Positions 27,659 through 35,657 of a DNA stretch of 64,000 nt are shown here, one piece after another (position 1 is the first letter of the stretch; the number at the start of each line of letters is the position of its first letter). Origin of the DNA: Rhodospirillales bacterium (GTDB taxonomy: Bacteria; Pseudomonadota; Alphaproteobacteria; Rhodospirillales; Thalassospiraceae); assembly GCA_019634165.1 (NCBI GenBank), contig JAHQVT010000010.1, positions 248,001 through 312,000 on the forward strand. The letters run 5' to 3'. The notes under the pieces were generated by a model. That model worked only from the letters and a program-made list of their open reading frames with translations, ran no database searches and had not been told where the DNA came from. The position numbers were made by a program, and so were the translations under genes.

Positions 27659-29362
27659 TTACGCCTCCACCGCGCGGCCCTTAAGGGCAAATAGCCCTTT
27701 GGGTCGTTTCTGGATAAACAAGATCAGCGCAATCAGAACAAAGATTTTTGCAAGTACTGCACCAGCAACCGGCTCAAGGAATTTGTTCACAATGCCAAGG
27801 CTAAACGCACCCAGCACCGTCCCCCAAAGATTGCCAACCCCGCCAAACACAACCACCATGAAACTATCAATGATGTAGGTCTGACCAAGGTTCGGGCTGA
27901 CGTTTGAAATCTGACTAAGGGCAACACCGGCAATCCCCGCGATCCCCGATCCCAACCCAAATGTCAGGGCATCGACATAACCGGTCCGAATACCAACCGA
28001 CCCGGCCATGCGGCGATTTTGCGTAACCGCACGCATCTGCAAACCAAAGGCGGTATAGCGTAGGACCGCTGCAATACCTGCTACCACAATCACACTAAAC
28101 AAGATGATCCAAAGCCGATTATAGGTCAGGACAAGACCGGTCGAAAATTCAACAGCACCGCTCATGAAATCAGGTGCAGTAACCTGTTGGTTGGTCGCCC
28201 CGAAAATCGACCGGATGGCTTGTTGTAAAACAAGGCTGACGCCCCACGTCGCCAGCAATGTTTCAAGCGGGCGCCCATACAAAAAGCGGATCACGCACCG
28301 CTCAATCACAACCCCGACCATCCCGGCAACAAGGAAAGCGACAGGAACTGAAATGATCAATGACCATGCCGAACCGGATGGCAAAAATGGTGCCAAGGCC
28401 TGTTGCACCATAAAGGTGGTATAGGCTCCGATCATGATCATTTCGCCGTGCGCCATATTGATGACCCCCATCACACCAAAGGTGATGGCAAGACCAACAG
28501 CAGCCAACAAAAGGACCGACCCCAGACTGATCCCACGATAAACATCGCCAACCGTCTGCCATGTCGAAAGACGCCCTTCAACGGACGCCAAGGCATCCTT
28601 GGCCGCAGAAACCACTTCTGGTTCAAACCCTTCGGCCTCGGCACTGGCAACAAATTGCGACAGGACAGCGCGAATTTGCGGCGTGGTTTCACTGGCCAGA
28701 ACTTCAATCGCGCTTAAGCGTTCTTCGGTGGTTTCACCTGCCGCCAGCGCCATTGTCGCCTGTGCCAATTCCATCCGTGCCAAAAGCGTTTCATCTTCTT
28801 CGCGGTCAATCGCGCGCAACAGCAATGGCAACATTGCCGGATCACGGGCATCCATGACCTGTTCGACCGCAGCAGTACGAACCGTTAAATCCGGGCTAAA
28901 CAGATTAAGCGTCGCCAGCGCATCGCGCAGCGCCCCGCGCAAACGGTTATTGATCTTGATTTTGGAAAGTTCCTTGGACAAACTTTCACCGGCTTGTTCG
29001 CCGCTTACAATGTCAATATGGGTGTAAACTTTGCCCTTTTTCGTGGCAATGACCACATGCTCGTCACTGTCACGAACATATAGATCGCCCTCTAGCATCG
29101 CCTTCAATATTGCAGCAACACGTGGGTCACCATCGGCGGCCATTTTTTCAATGACCGCGACCTTTTTGGTCGCACTCTTAACATTAAGCTGTTCGGCAAT
29201 ATTGCGCAGTTCTTCGTCGCTAAAGGCTTGTGCGACATTGGGTGAAACCACCGCAAACATCAGAAGACACGCAACCACCGCGCCAAAACGCACGACATAT
29301 TGGGCTGCCTTTTTCATGGCAAACGGAGAACGGCGCAGCACTGAAAACATGTCATTGCGCAT
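27659..29362 (-). CDS. urtB: Urea ABC transporter permease UrtB
   Basis: LivH-type permease of the urea importer. After a signal-like hydrophobic start there is an alpha-helical, HEAT-like periplasmic region (about residues 45-265), then the permease core with VINMAHGEMIMIGAYTTFMVQ, VLLQQAIRSIFGATNQQV and AVTQNRRMAGSVGIRTGYVD. The long N-terminal region is normal for proteobacterial UrtB. I choose the ATG at 29362; no clear ribosome site decides between it and the ATG at 29350. It is downstream of urtA beyond a strong hairpin. Confidence 0.9.
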   Translation of the reverse strand: MRNDMFSVLRRSPFAMKKAAQYVVRFGAVVACLLMFAVVSPNVAQAFSDEELRNIAEQLNVKSATKKVAVIEKMAADGDPRVAAILKAMLEGDLYVRDSDEHVVIATKKGKVYTHIDIVSGEQAGESLSKELSKIKINNRLRGALRDALATLNLFSPDLTVRTAAVEQVMDARDPAMLPLLLRAIDREEDETLLARMELAQATMALAAGETTEERLSAIEVLASETTPQIRAVLSQFVASAEAEGFEPEVVSAAKDALASVEGRLSTWQTVGDVYRGISLGSVLLLAAVGLAITFGVMGVINMAHGEMIMIGAYTTFMVQQALAPFLPSGSAWSLIISVPVAFLVAGMVGVVIERCVIRFLYGRPLETLLATWGVSLVLQQAIRSIFGATNQQVTAPDFMSGAVEFSTGLVLTYNRLWIILFSVIVVAGIAAVLRYTAFGLQMRAVTQNRRMAGSVGIRTGYVDALTFGLGSGIAGIAGVALSQISNVSPNLGQTYIIDSFMVVVFGGVGNLWGTVLGAFSLGIVNKFLEPVAGAVLAKIFVLIALILFIQKRPKGLFALKGRAVEA

Positions 29363-29448
29363 GATCACCAAACCTTTGAAATCAATATGGAAAATGGAAA
29401 AAAGAAAGGTCAGGCATGATGTTTAAATCCACCGGCCTGAAATTGAAC

Positions 29449-29476
29449 GGGCCGGTCGCGCTTCCACGACCGGCCC
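29449..29476 (-). repeat. Intercistronic hairpin between urtA and urtB
   Basis: GGGCCGGTCG and CGACCGGCCC pair perfectly over ten bases around an eight-base loop. There is no T run on the minus strand, so it is more likely an mRNA-stabilising or partial-termination element that raises urtA expression over the membrane genes, a common arrangement after a binding-protein gene. Confidence 0.7.
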
Positions 29477-29488
29477 GCCCCAAACCAA

Positions 29489-30763
29489 TTAGTACATCGG
29501 TTTTTCACAGTTGCCGCAGACCCACGGATAGGTCCAGTCGGCGGTCAGCTTTGCGCTTTCCGGAAGGAAGTCCGACCAAGCATCGCCAATAACGGTGCCT
29601 TCGGTTTCCCAAACGATGTCGAACTGACCATCATCCTGTACTTCACCGATCAGAACCGGCTTGGACAGGTGGTGGTTGGTGTTCATGACAGCCGTGCCAC
29701 CCGTAAGGTTTGCAACTTCCTGGCCATACATGGCCTGACGAACCGCATCAACATCGGTGGTGCCAGCCTGCTCAACAGCCTGTTTCCACATGTTAAAGCC
29801 AATATAGGTTGCTTCCATCGGGTCGTTGGTTACGCGGGCTTCATCACCAATGAATGCGTGCCATTTTTCAATAAAGGCTGCATTGGCATCGGCTTCAACC
29901 GACTGGAAATAGTTCCAAGCTGCAAGGTGACCAACAAGCGGGGCGGTATCGATACCAGCCAGCTCTTCTTCACCGACAGAGAATGCAACAACCGGAATGT
30001 CTTCGGCTTTGATGCCCTGGTTGGCGAGTTCTTTGTAGAACGGAACGTTCGCATCACCGTTAATGGTCGAAACCACTGCGGTTTTCTTACCGGCTGATGC
30101 GAATGCTTTTACATCAGCAACGATCGACTGCCAGTCAGAATGACCAAACGGGGTGTAGTTCTCCATGATATCTGCATCAGCAATACCTTTGCCGTTCAGA
30201 TAAGAACGCAAGATTTTGTTGGTGGTACGCGGATAAACGTAATCGGTACCAAGCAGAACGATACGTTCAGCCGAACCACCATCTTCGCTCATCAGGTAAT
30301 CAACAGCCGGAATGGCCTGCTGGTTCGGCGCTGCACCGGTATAGAATACGTTGCGCGAGCTTTCCTCGCCTTCGTATTGAACCGGATAGAACAGCATGCT
30401 GTTAAGTTCTTCGAAAACCGGCAGAACCGATTTACGCGAAACCGAAGTCCAGCACCCAAAGACAACATCAACCTGATCTTTTTCAATCAGCTCACGGGCT
30501 TTCTCGGCGAAAAGCGGCCAATCGGATGCCGGGTCAACGACCACGGCTTCGACCTGCTTCCCAAGCAGACCACCACTTTTATTCAAATCATCCACCAGCA
30601 TCAGGACGGTGTCCTTCAGCGTGGTTTCCGAAATCGCCATCGTCCCTGAGAGAGAATGCAGCACACCAACTTTGATGGTATCTGCTGCTTGTGCCGCTGA
30701 CATTGCCATTGCTGACACTGCCATGGCCCCAGCGCCGATAAGCGCTTGAAGCTTCTTATTCAT
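29489..30763 (-). CDS. urtA: Urea ABC transporter substrate-binding protein UrtA
   Basis: Periplasmic urea-binding protein. A signal peptide ends near AQAAD (about residue 26). The mature part begins KVGVLHSLSGTMAISE and contains PVQYEGEESSRNVFYTGA, VLLGTDYVYPRTTNK, and the end WVCGNCEKPMY, all typical of UrtA. It is 424 residues. GGAGG precedes the ATG, and the unit is read from a -24/-12 promoter at 30805-30820. As first gene it heads urtABCDE-ureDABCEFG. Confidence 0.95.
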   Translation of the reverse strand: MNKKLQALIGAGAMAVSAMAMSAAQAADTIKVGVLHSLSGTMAISETTLKDTVLMLVDDLNKSGGLLGKQVEAVVVDPASDWPLFAEKARELIEKDQVDVVFGCWTSVSRKSVLPVFEELNSMLFYPVQYEGEESSRNVFYTGAAPNQQAIPAVDYLMSEDGGSAERIVLLGTDYVYPRTTNKILRSYLNGKGIADADIMENYTPFGHSDWQSIVADVKAFASAGKKTAVVSTINGDANVPFYKELANQGIKAEDIPVVAFSVGEEELAGIDTAPLVGHLAAWNYFQSVEADANAAFIEKWHAFIGDEARVTNDPMEATYIGFNMWKQAVEQAGTTDVDAVRQAMYGQEVANLTGGTAVMNTNHHLSKPVLIGEVQDDGQFDIVWETEGTVIGDAWSDFLPESAKLTADWTYPWVCGNCEKPMY

Positions 30764-30804
30764 TTATAGCCTCCACTGCGAGTTTATTGCACCGGAGGGA
30801 TACT

Positions 30805-30820
30805 TGCTAAAACCGTGCCA
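30805..30820 (-). promoter_or_regulatory. Predicted sigma-54 promoter of the urt-ure unit
   Basis: On the minus strand TGGCACGGTTTTAGCA differs from TGGCACG-N4-TTGCA at one position (TAGC for TTGC), with GG and GC exactly ten bases apart. The predicted start is about 30 bases before the urtA ATG. This fits NtrC control under nitrogen limitation. Only a half NtrC site (TGCACC at 31038-31043) could be seen upstream. Confidence 0.75.
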
Positions 30821-30975
30821 GAATTCAGAAGCGATAGAATAAAATCAAGAATCGAGGGATTCCCACGCAATAAGCGACTATTTCACAGGTGTTTTAAGGA
30901 GAATATTTGCGCGACCTGCGTTTTTCATGGGCATTTTTCAATCACAGATTAAATAATGACCATTTTTTAATCACA

Positions 30976-31004
30976 TTGACGACATAGTCTTCACCGCTTA
31001 TCTC
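30976..31004 (+). promoter_or_regulatory. Possible sigma-70 promoter for the candidate small RNA
   Basis: TTGACG (30976-30981), a 17-base spacer, then TATCTC (30999-31004) approximates a housekeeping promoter. The -10 matches the consensus only in part. Confidence 0.4.
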
Positions 31005-31010
31005 AAGAAT

Positions 31011-31105
31011 GGAAGTTTCGCCTTCATTGCGGTTATTGCACCACAATCTGCCTCACTGATGGCAACTTCCCGCCCCGCCGGTTCGCCGGTGGGGCGATCT
31101 TTTAT
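31011..31105 (+). ncRNA. Candidate small RNA divergent from urtA
   Basis: A possible housekeeping promoter at 30976-31004 is followed about 95 bases later by a fully paired 11-base stem (31071-31081 with 31086-31096, one G-U pair, UUCG loop) and ATCTTTTATTT. No start codon with a ribosome site lies between. The decamer CGCCCCGCCG in the stem is repeated at 31108-31117 and could compete for pairing with the same right arm. This is a prediction from layout only. Confidence 0.4.
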
Positions 31106-31295
31106 TTCGCCCCGCCGCTTTAAAGCCGCCCAAACAACTTTTTTGTGCGGTAACGCTCATACCAGCAAAATGAGAATGTTATGACCAGCATCTAATCCCT
31201 ATGGCCCTCTAGCATAAAGAACAGACTCCAGCCCGACCTATCAAATGACAATGAGGTCTTCCACACCTAAAAAGAAAAACCACAGATCAGACTTA

Positions 31296-32123
31296 CTAGC
31301 GGCTCCGGACCCTCAAGCAAAAAAGCATTACCATTGAGGTCAGTAGTATTCCTAGCGCGCCCCCCCACTGCAACGCCACAACCTTCCAAGAAACTTCCGT
31401 TCCGTATTCAAAATTCCCTTCCGGGCCATAAATGCTTGCTAAAAATTCGGCGTGATCAACTGAATACCCTGCATCCAAATATGCAGGTTCTATCAGTTTA
31501 GGCTGCTCAACAATTTCTTCTGGCGTCAAAGGAAGATACACGGCGTAGTCGCCATCTACGACGTAGACTTGTCCATCTGCCAAAGGACCGATGACAGAAA
31601 CAACATGGCCACTTAGAGACCAAGTGAAGGCATTTAATCCTAACTTTCGCGCGAAATCCGTAACACCAAGAGAAACCTGACTACATATGCCAACGCCTTT
31701 GGCAACAATGTTCCTGTAGTCCAACCGCTCCCTACGAACATAATCAGGTTTCTGCACTAGGCCGCGCTCTAGCAACGCCAACTCGATACGCTCGATAAGA
31801 GCCGTCACCCAGTTTTCACGGAAGTCGGTAAGAACCTCATTATCCCAGCCATTCTCATCCGGCCAATAATGCATGACGCCTGAAGCGAACAGCTTCGTTA
31901 ACTGCTCAATATCCTGTTCATTTTCCAATTTTGTAAGCTGCAACAGTTTATCCAATACAACATCGGATTCTCGTAGCGCTATGCCTGCCTTCGTAGGCGT
32001 TTCCCCCACTGTGCTTGAATGCCTTTCAGGTAAATAGAAGAAGCTCAATATATTCAAAGCCAACAAAAACAGCCCCGCAACCAAACCTCCCCAAGCTGTT
32101 GTTTTGAATATATTTCGCATCAT
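31296..32123 (-). CDS. Transglutaminase-like membrane protein, AT-rich, function unknown
   Basis: A 275-residue protein with a hydrophobic segment near residues 10-32 and another near 247-268, so it probably has two membrane helices with the middle part outside. The middle has a transglutaminase-like triad pattern: GICSQVSLGVTDFARKLG (Cys), FTWSLSGHVVSVIG (His), then VYVVDGDYAVYLP (Asp). The role is not known; proteases, cell-wall enzymes and polysaccharide-locus proteins share this fold. Codon usage is visibly AT-richer than the neighbours, with many ATA, TTA and AGA-type codons, which suggests transfer. ATG at 32123 is chosen (32120 also possible). It stands alone between the urt regulatory gap and puuD. 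Confidence 0.6.
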   Translation of the reverse strand: MMRNIFKTTAWGGLVAGLFLLALNILSFFYLPERHSSTVGETPTKAGIALRESDVVLDKLLQLTKLENEQDIEQLTKLFASGVMHYWPDENGWDNEVLTDFRENWVTALIERIELALLERGLVQKPDYVRRERLDYRNIVAKGVGICSQVSLGVTDFARKLGLNAFTWSLSGHVVSVIGPLADGQVYVVDGDYAVYLPLTPEEIVEQPKLIEPAYLDAGYSVDHAEFLASIYGPEGNFEYGTEVSWKVVALQWGGALGILLTSMVMLFCLRVRSR

Positions 32124-32209
32124 AAATTCGTCATCCCAACACACTAGAGGCCAAAGACTTCTCAAATTATAAAGTCAGAAAGCTCAATTAGAATAGACAC
32201 TATATTAAA

Positions 32210-32240
32210 AAAGGGCGGCTGCATCACGCGACCGCCCTTT
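32210..32240 (-). terminator. Rho-independent terminator of puuD
   Basis: AAAGGGCGG and CCGCCCTTT pair across a 13-base loop. The minus strand continues TTTAATATAG, and the plus strand CTGTTTTT. It lies 22 bases after the puuD stop. Confidence 0.8.
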
Positions 32241-32262
32241 CTGTTTTTACCGAAAACTTTTC

Positions 32263-33459
32263 TTATTCCGGCATGCCTGCACGGATCCACTGGCCAAGTT
32301 GGGCGCGTTCTTCGTCGGTCATTTCCGTCATATTACCAAGCGGCATAGCCCGGCCAATCACGGCCTGTGCCAAAACCCGCTGCGCATTGGCTTCGATCTG
32401 GGCAAGATCATCAAACATCACACCTGCCGGGGCTTCATCAAACCCTTCGTCGCGCGGATTGGCGGAATGGCAGCTCGCACAGCGTGTCTGCACAATCGCC
32501 AAAGCATGATCAGCAGTAATAATGTCTTCATCTGCCAATTTGACCGCATTGGGGTCATAAGACGCAAACATCGCCAGTACCGCCATACCAACACCGGCGC
32601 ACGGAAGCTGCCAGGCAATCGCCTTACCCGAACCACCGGCATTGCGCGTGTTAAAGAAATGCCGAACCAGCCCGCCAATGATCAGGATCAGCCCAACAAT
32701 CAGCCATGACTGATCATGGGAAAACAGCATTGAATAATGGTTGCTGATCATCATCAGCAAAACCGGCAAGGTCAGATAGTTATTGTGCGTTGAACGCTGC
32801 TTGGCTTGAAGCCCCAAAGCAGGATCGGGTTTTTCACCGGCCATCAGGCTGGCGACGACCTTTTTCTGGTTGGGGATAATAATGCGAAACACGTTGGCTG
32901 CCATGATCGTCCCGATCATCGCCCCAACATGAATAAACGCCCCCCGGCCGCTAAAGACATGGGTAAACAGATAGGCACCCGCCATGATCAGGATGAACAG
33001 CGCAACGGCAAGTTTCGCCGTGCTTTTGCCAATCGCACTTTTGCAGATCACATCATAAATGACCCAACCGGCAAACAAACTTCCAAGACCAATCAGGATC
33101 GCATCCATCTTCGTCAGGGCAAGTACACTTGGATCAATCAGATAGCTTTCCGCACTCCAGTAATACATCGTCACCATAAGCGCGAAGCCGGTAATCCACG
33201 TGAAATAGGCTTCGTATTTGAACCAATGCAGGTCATCGGGCATGGACGTTGGGGCAACCATCCATTTATTGACGTGATAAAACCCGCCGCCATGGACCAT
33301 CCATGCTTCGCCATATACACCGTCATCCATTCCCGGACGCTTGCGCAAAGAAAGATCAAGCCAAACGAAATAGAATGAAGACCCGATCCAGGCGATGCCG
33401 GTAATCACATGCGCCCAGCGCAGGATCAGGTTGATCCAATCCTGAAACAGAATATCCAC
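32263..33459 (-). CDS. puuD: Urate hydroxylase PuuD (membrane, cytochrome c-fused)
   Basis: Oxidises urate to 5-hydroxyisourate, replacing soluble uricase. It is an integral membrane protein of about eight helices, with the N-terminal ILRWAHVITGIAWIGSSFYFVWLD and EAWMVHGGGFYHVNKW signatures, fused to a C-terminal cytochrome c domain. The haem motif CASCH is at residues 327-331, and the likely distal Met lies in RAMPLGNMT. I prefer the GTG at 33459, preceded by GGAGG, over an upstream TTG at 33492; this gives 398 residues. It is divergent from a LysR gene. Confidence 0.93.
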   Translation of the reverse strand: MDILFQDWINLILRWAHVITGIAWIGSSFYFVWLDLSLRKRPGMDDGVYGEAWMVHGGGFYHVNKWMVAPTSMPDDLHWFKYEAYFTWITGFALMVTMYYWSAESYLIDPSVLALTKMDAILIGLGSLFAGWVIYDVICKSAIGKSTAKLAVALFILIMAGAYLFTHVFSGRGAFIHVGAMIGTIMAANVFRIIIPNQKKVVASLMAGEKPDPALGLQAKQRSTHNNYLTLPVLLMMISNHYSMLFSHDQSWLIVGLILIIGGLVRHFFNTRNAGGSGKAIAWQLPCAGVGMAVLAMFASYDPNAVKLADEDIITADHALAIVQTRCASCHSANPRDEGFDEAPAGVMFDDLAQIEANAQRVLAQAVIGRAMPLGNMTEMTDEERAQLGQWIRAGMPE

Positions 33460-33754
33460 GGTGTTTGAAACCTCCGTCTCGCCCAGGTCCAAAGATCATC
33501 TTGATCTGGTTGGGCTGCCCCTCTTTTGGAATCGTATCAGCGGCACTTGTTCCAACGCCTGCCAAGAACCATTCCAGTCAATCTCTTGCCGATTTCTATC
33601 ATAGGCGTCAGATCACCTCTATTATTAAGGGTCCGAGCATAATCGAAATGACTTTCAAACTATTCTTTAAAATGGCACAGTATGCGCTGTTAAATTGAAC
33701 AATCATCCACAATAAACGCCAAAAACAAACGCCTATTCAGGAGCATCCCGCACC

Positions 33755-34669
33755 ATGTCCGACTTTGAGGACATCCAGATTTTTGTCCGCGTTGCCGAAC
33801 TTGGCAACCTTTCTGCTGCCGGGCGCGAGTTGCGCCATTCGGCGGCCGTCGTGTCAAACCGGATTGCGCGGCTTGAAGAACGCCTTGGTGTGCGTTTGCT
33901 CAACCGCACGACCCGCCGGGTTAATCTGACCACGGAAGGCGACGTTTACTACCGGCATTGCCTGCGCATTCTATCGGAAATGCAAGAAGCCGAAAACGCC
34001 ATCGCCAATCAGAAAAACACCACCCGCGGCCCGGTAACGCTGACCTGCCCGATTGCATTTGGCAACAAATATGTCGCCCCGATCATTCCGAAGTTTGTTG
34101 AACAAAATCCCGATGTGCAAATTCGTCTGCATCTTTCCGACCGATTACTTGATCTGTTGCAAGACAAAGTCGATCTTGCCATCCGCATTGCCGAGCTTAA
34201 AGAAAGCTCGTTGATTGTCCGCAAACTGGCATCGAACAAACGTATGCTGGTCGCAAGCCCGGATTATCTGGCAAAGCACGGCACCCCGAATGTGCCCGGC
34301 GATCTTTTGCATCATAATTGCCTGCTGTTACGCTTTCCCGGATCACGGCAATATCAATGGACGCTAACCGGCCCCGGTGACGAAGGCCCTGCGACCCTTG
34401 CGGTTTCTGGATCAATGGATTCTGATAACGGCGAAGTGCTGACCCGCTGGTGCTTAGATGGCCATGGCATTGCGCTTAAATCAAACTGGGAAGTCGGCGA
34501 ATATATCCGCGATGGTAGGCTCCAAGTCGTTCTGCCGGACCATCAACCGCCATCGCACGCGGTCTACACGCTCTATCCAGAAAACCGGTACTTACCGACC
34601 CGTGTTCGGGCCTTTGTTGATTTTCTGGTTGGCGAATTTGGCGGCACCCCGCCGTGGGAATATAGCTAA
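33755..34669 (+). CDS. LysR-family regulator, divergent from puuD
   Basis: A 304-residue LysR regulator: helix-turn-helix FVRVAELGNLSAAGRELRHS with VSNRIARLEERLGVRLLNRTTR, then a substrate-binding domain. It belongs to the same subgroup as the LysR at 13368 (RTTRxVxLTxEG, YYRHCLRIL), so the two are distant paralogues. AGGAG precedes the ATG. Divergence from puuD with 295 bases between suggests that it controls purine breakdown, perhaps with urate as ligand; that is inference. Confidence 0.85.
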   Translation: MSDFEDIQIFVRVAELGNLSAAGRELRHSAAVVSNRIARLEERLGVRLLNRTTRRVNLTTEGDVYYRHCLRILSEMQEAENAIANQKNTTRGPVTLTCPIAFGNKYVAPIIPKFVEQNPDVQIRLHLSDRLLDLLQDKVDLAIRIAELKESSLIVRKLASNKRMLVASPDYLAKHGTPNVPGDLLHHNCLLLRFPGSRQYQWTLTGPGDEGPATLAVSGSMDSDNGEVLTRWCLDGHGIALKSNWEVGEYIRDGRLQVVLPDHQPPSHAVYTLYPENRYLPTRVRAFVDFLVGEFGGTPPWEYS

Positions 34670-34703
34670 GGAAATACCCAACACCTAGTAGTGGGCATTG
34701 TTA

Positions 34704-35654
34704 ATGAAGCAACTATTCAAGTATATGCCTCAGCCTTGGGATGTATTCCGAGGTGGCTTCATCCGACTTACTCAAATTTCTGTACTGAATGACCCATTTG
34801 AGGGTTTCTATTGCCGCAATGGAATGGAAGCTCTTACAAAACATTTTAACGATCAATCTGTTTTGCCGGATTTAAAATATTCAGACTACGTTAATCGCGA
34901 ACTAAAGAATGTAGGTATCATCAGCCTATCCGAAAACAAAGAAAACCTGCTGATGTGGGCTCACTATGCAAATGAGCATAAAGGTCTAGTTGCAGGAATC
35001 ATTCACGTCCCTGAATTCGATCAAAACATTTTCGACAATCTACTTTCCGCCGAACATCTTTTCCTAACTGGGTCAGGTATGGGTCCGATCATGTTTGATG
35101 GTGTACCTAAACCTGTATCATATAGAAAAACTGCAAGATTTCGTAATGACTTATTTGATTACGACTACTCGTACGAGTCTGGGGACCTTTTACTCGTACA
35201 GACTTGCATGCAAAAAAGCGACGACTGGTTGCATGAACAAGAACACAGAATTGTTTTGCGGCTGGAACAGTCTGATCTCGTGATCGCACCCAAAGAGCTA
35301 ATCGCTGCAGCTCTAGGTTCTGGGAGTCCCCCTTTCCTGCAGCGGCTCGTAAAATCTAAAGAGACATCTCTAAGCACTGATCTGAAAAGGTATGTAATCA
35401 ATCTTTCTGAGATAGAAGACGAAACAGACAGAATTGTCTATTCAAAGTTCCTTGCCGGTTTAAGTGAACACAGGGACGTCATCTATTTGATGAAGCTGTC
35501 TGCAAGCGCGATCAACAACTGTATCTTCGGCTTAAACTCAAACATGACAAAACAAGATTTTGAGGCGAGCTATGCCAGAAAAACTGGGAACCTCGATTTT
35601 TGGCAAGCAAGAAAATGCATTGATCATTATGGCCTAGAGTTTGAAGAGCTATAG
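34704..35654 (+). CDS. DUF2971 family protein, AT-rich
   Basis: A 316-residue protein of the DUF2971 family. Signatures are FKYMPQPWDVFRGGFIRL, SVLNDPFEGFYC, ISLSENKENLLMWAHYANEHKG and the WLHEQEHR block. No function is established for the family; members occur sporadically and often in variable regions, sometimes near defence or toxin genes. Base usage is AT-richer than its neighbours (many AAA, TTA and ACA codons). ATG at 34704 is chosen; TTG at 34698 is possible. It ends 3 bases from the stop of the convergent deacetylase-like gene, with no terminator between. Confidence 0.75.
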   Translation: MKQLFKYMPQPWDVFRGGFIRLTQISVLNDPFEGFYCRNGMEALTKHFNDQSVLPDLKYSDYVNRELKNVGIISLSENKENLLMWAHYANEHKGLVAGIIHVPEFDQNIFDNLLSAEHLFLTGSGMGPIMFDGVPKPVSYRKTARFRNDLFDYDYSYESGDLLLVQTCMQKSDDWLHEQEHRIVLRLEQSDLVIAPKELIAAALGSGSPPFLQRLVKSKETSLSTDLKRYVINLSEIEDETDRIVYSKFLAGLSEHRDVIYLMKLSASAINNCIFGLNSNMTKQDFEASYARKTGNLDFWQARKCIDHYGLEFEEL

Positions 35655-35657
35655 GGA

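Larger units (their letters stand above)
30821..31295. other. Regulatory gap upstream of urtA
   Basis: No credible reading frame lies here. The gap holds the upstream side of the urt promoter, a candidate small RNA on the plus strand (31011-31105), and from 31120 to 31295 AT-rich sequence in which I see nothing. Confidence 0.5.

Noticed and set aside
31038-31053. NtrC enhancer site before the urt promoter
   Set aside because: Only one half (TGCACC) is present; the second half does not match GGTGCA.
33673-33688. TGGCACAGTATGCGCT, a possible -24/-12 promoter before the LysR gene at 33755
   Set aside because: GG and GC are ten bases apart, but the -12 side (GCGCT) is poor and sigma-54 control of a LysR gene is unlikely.
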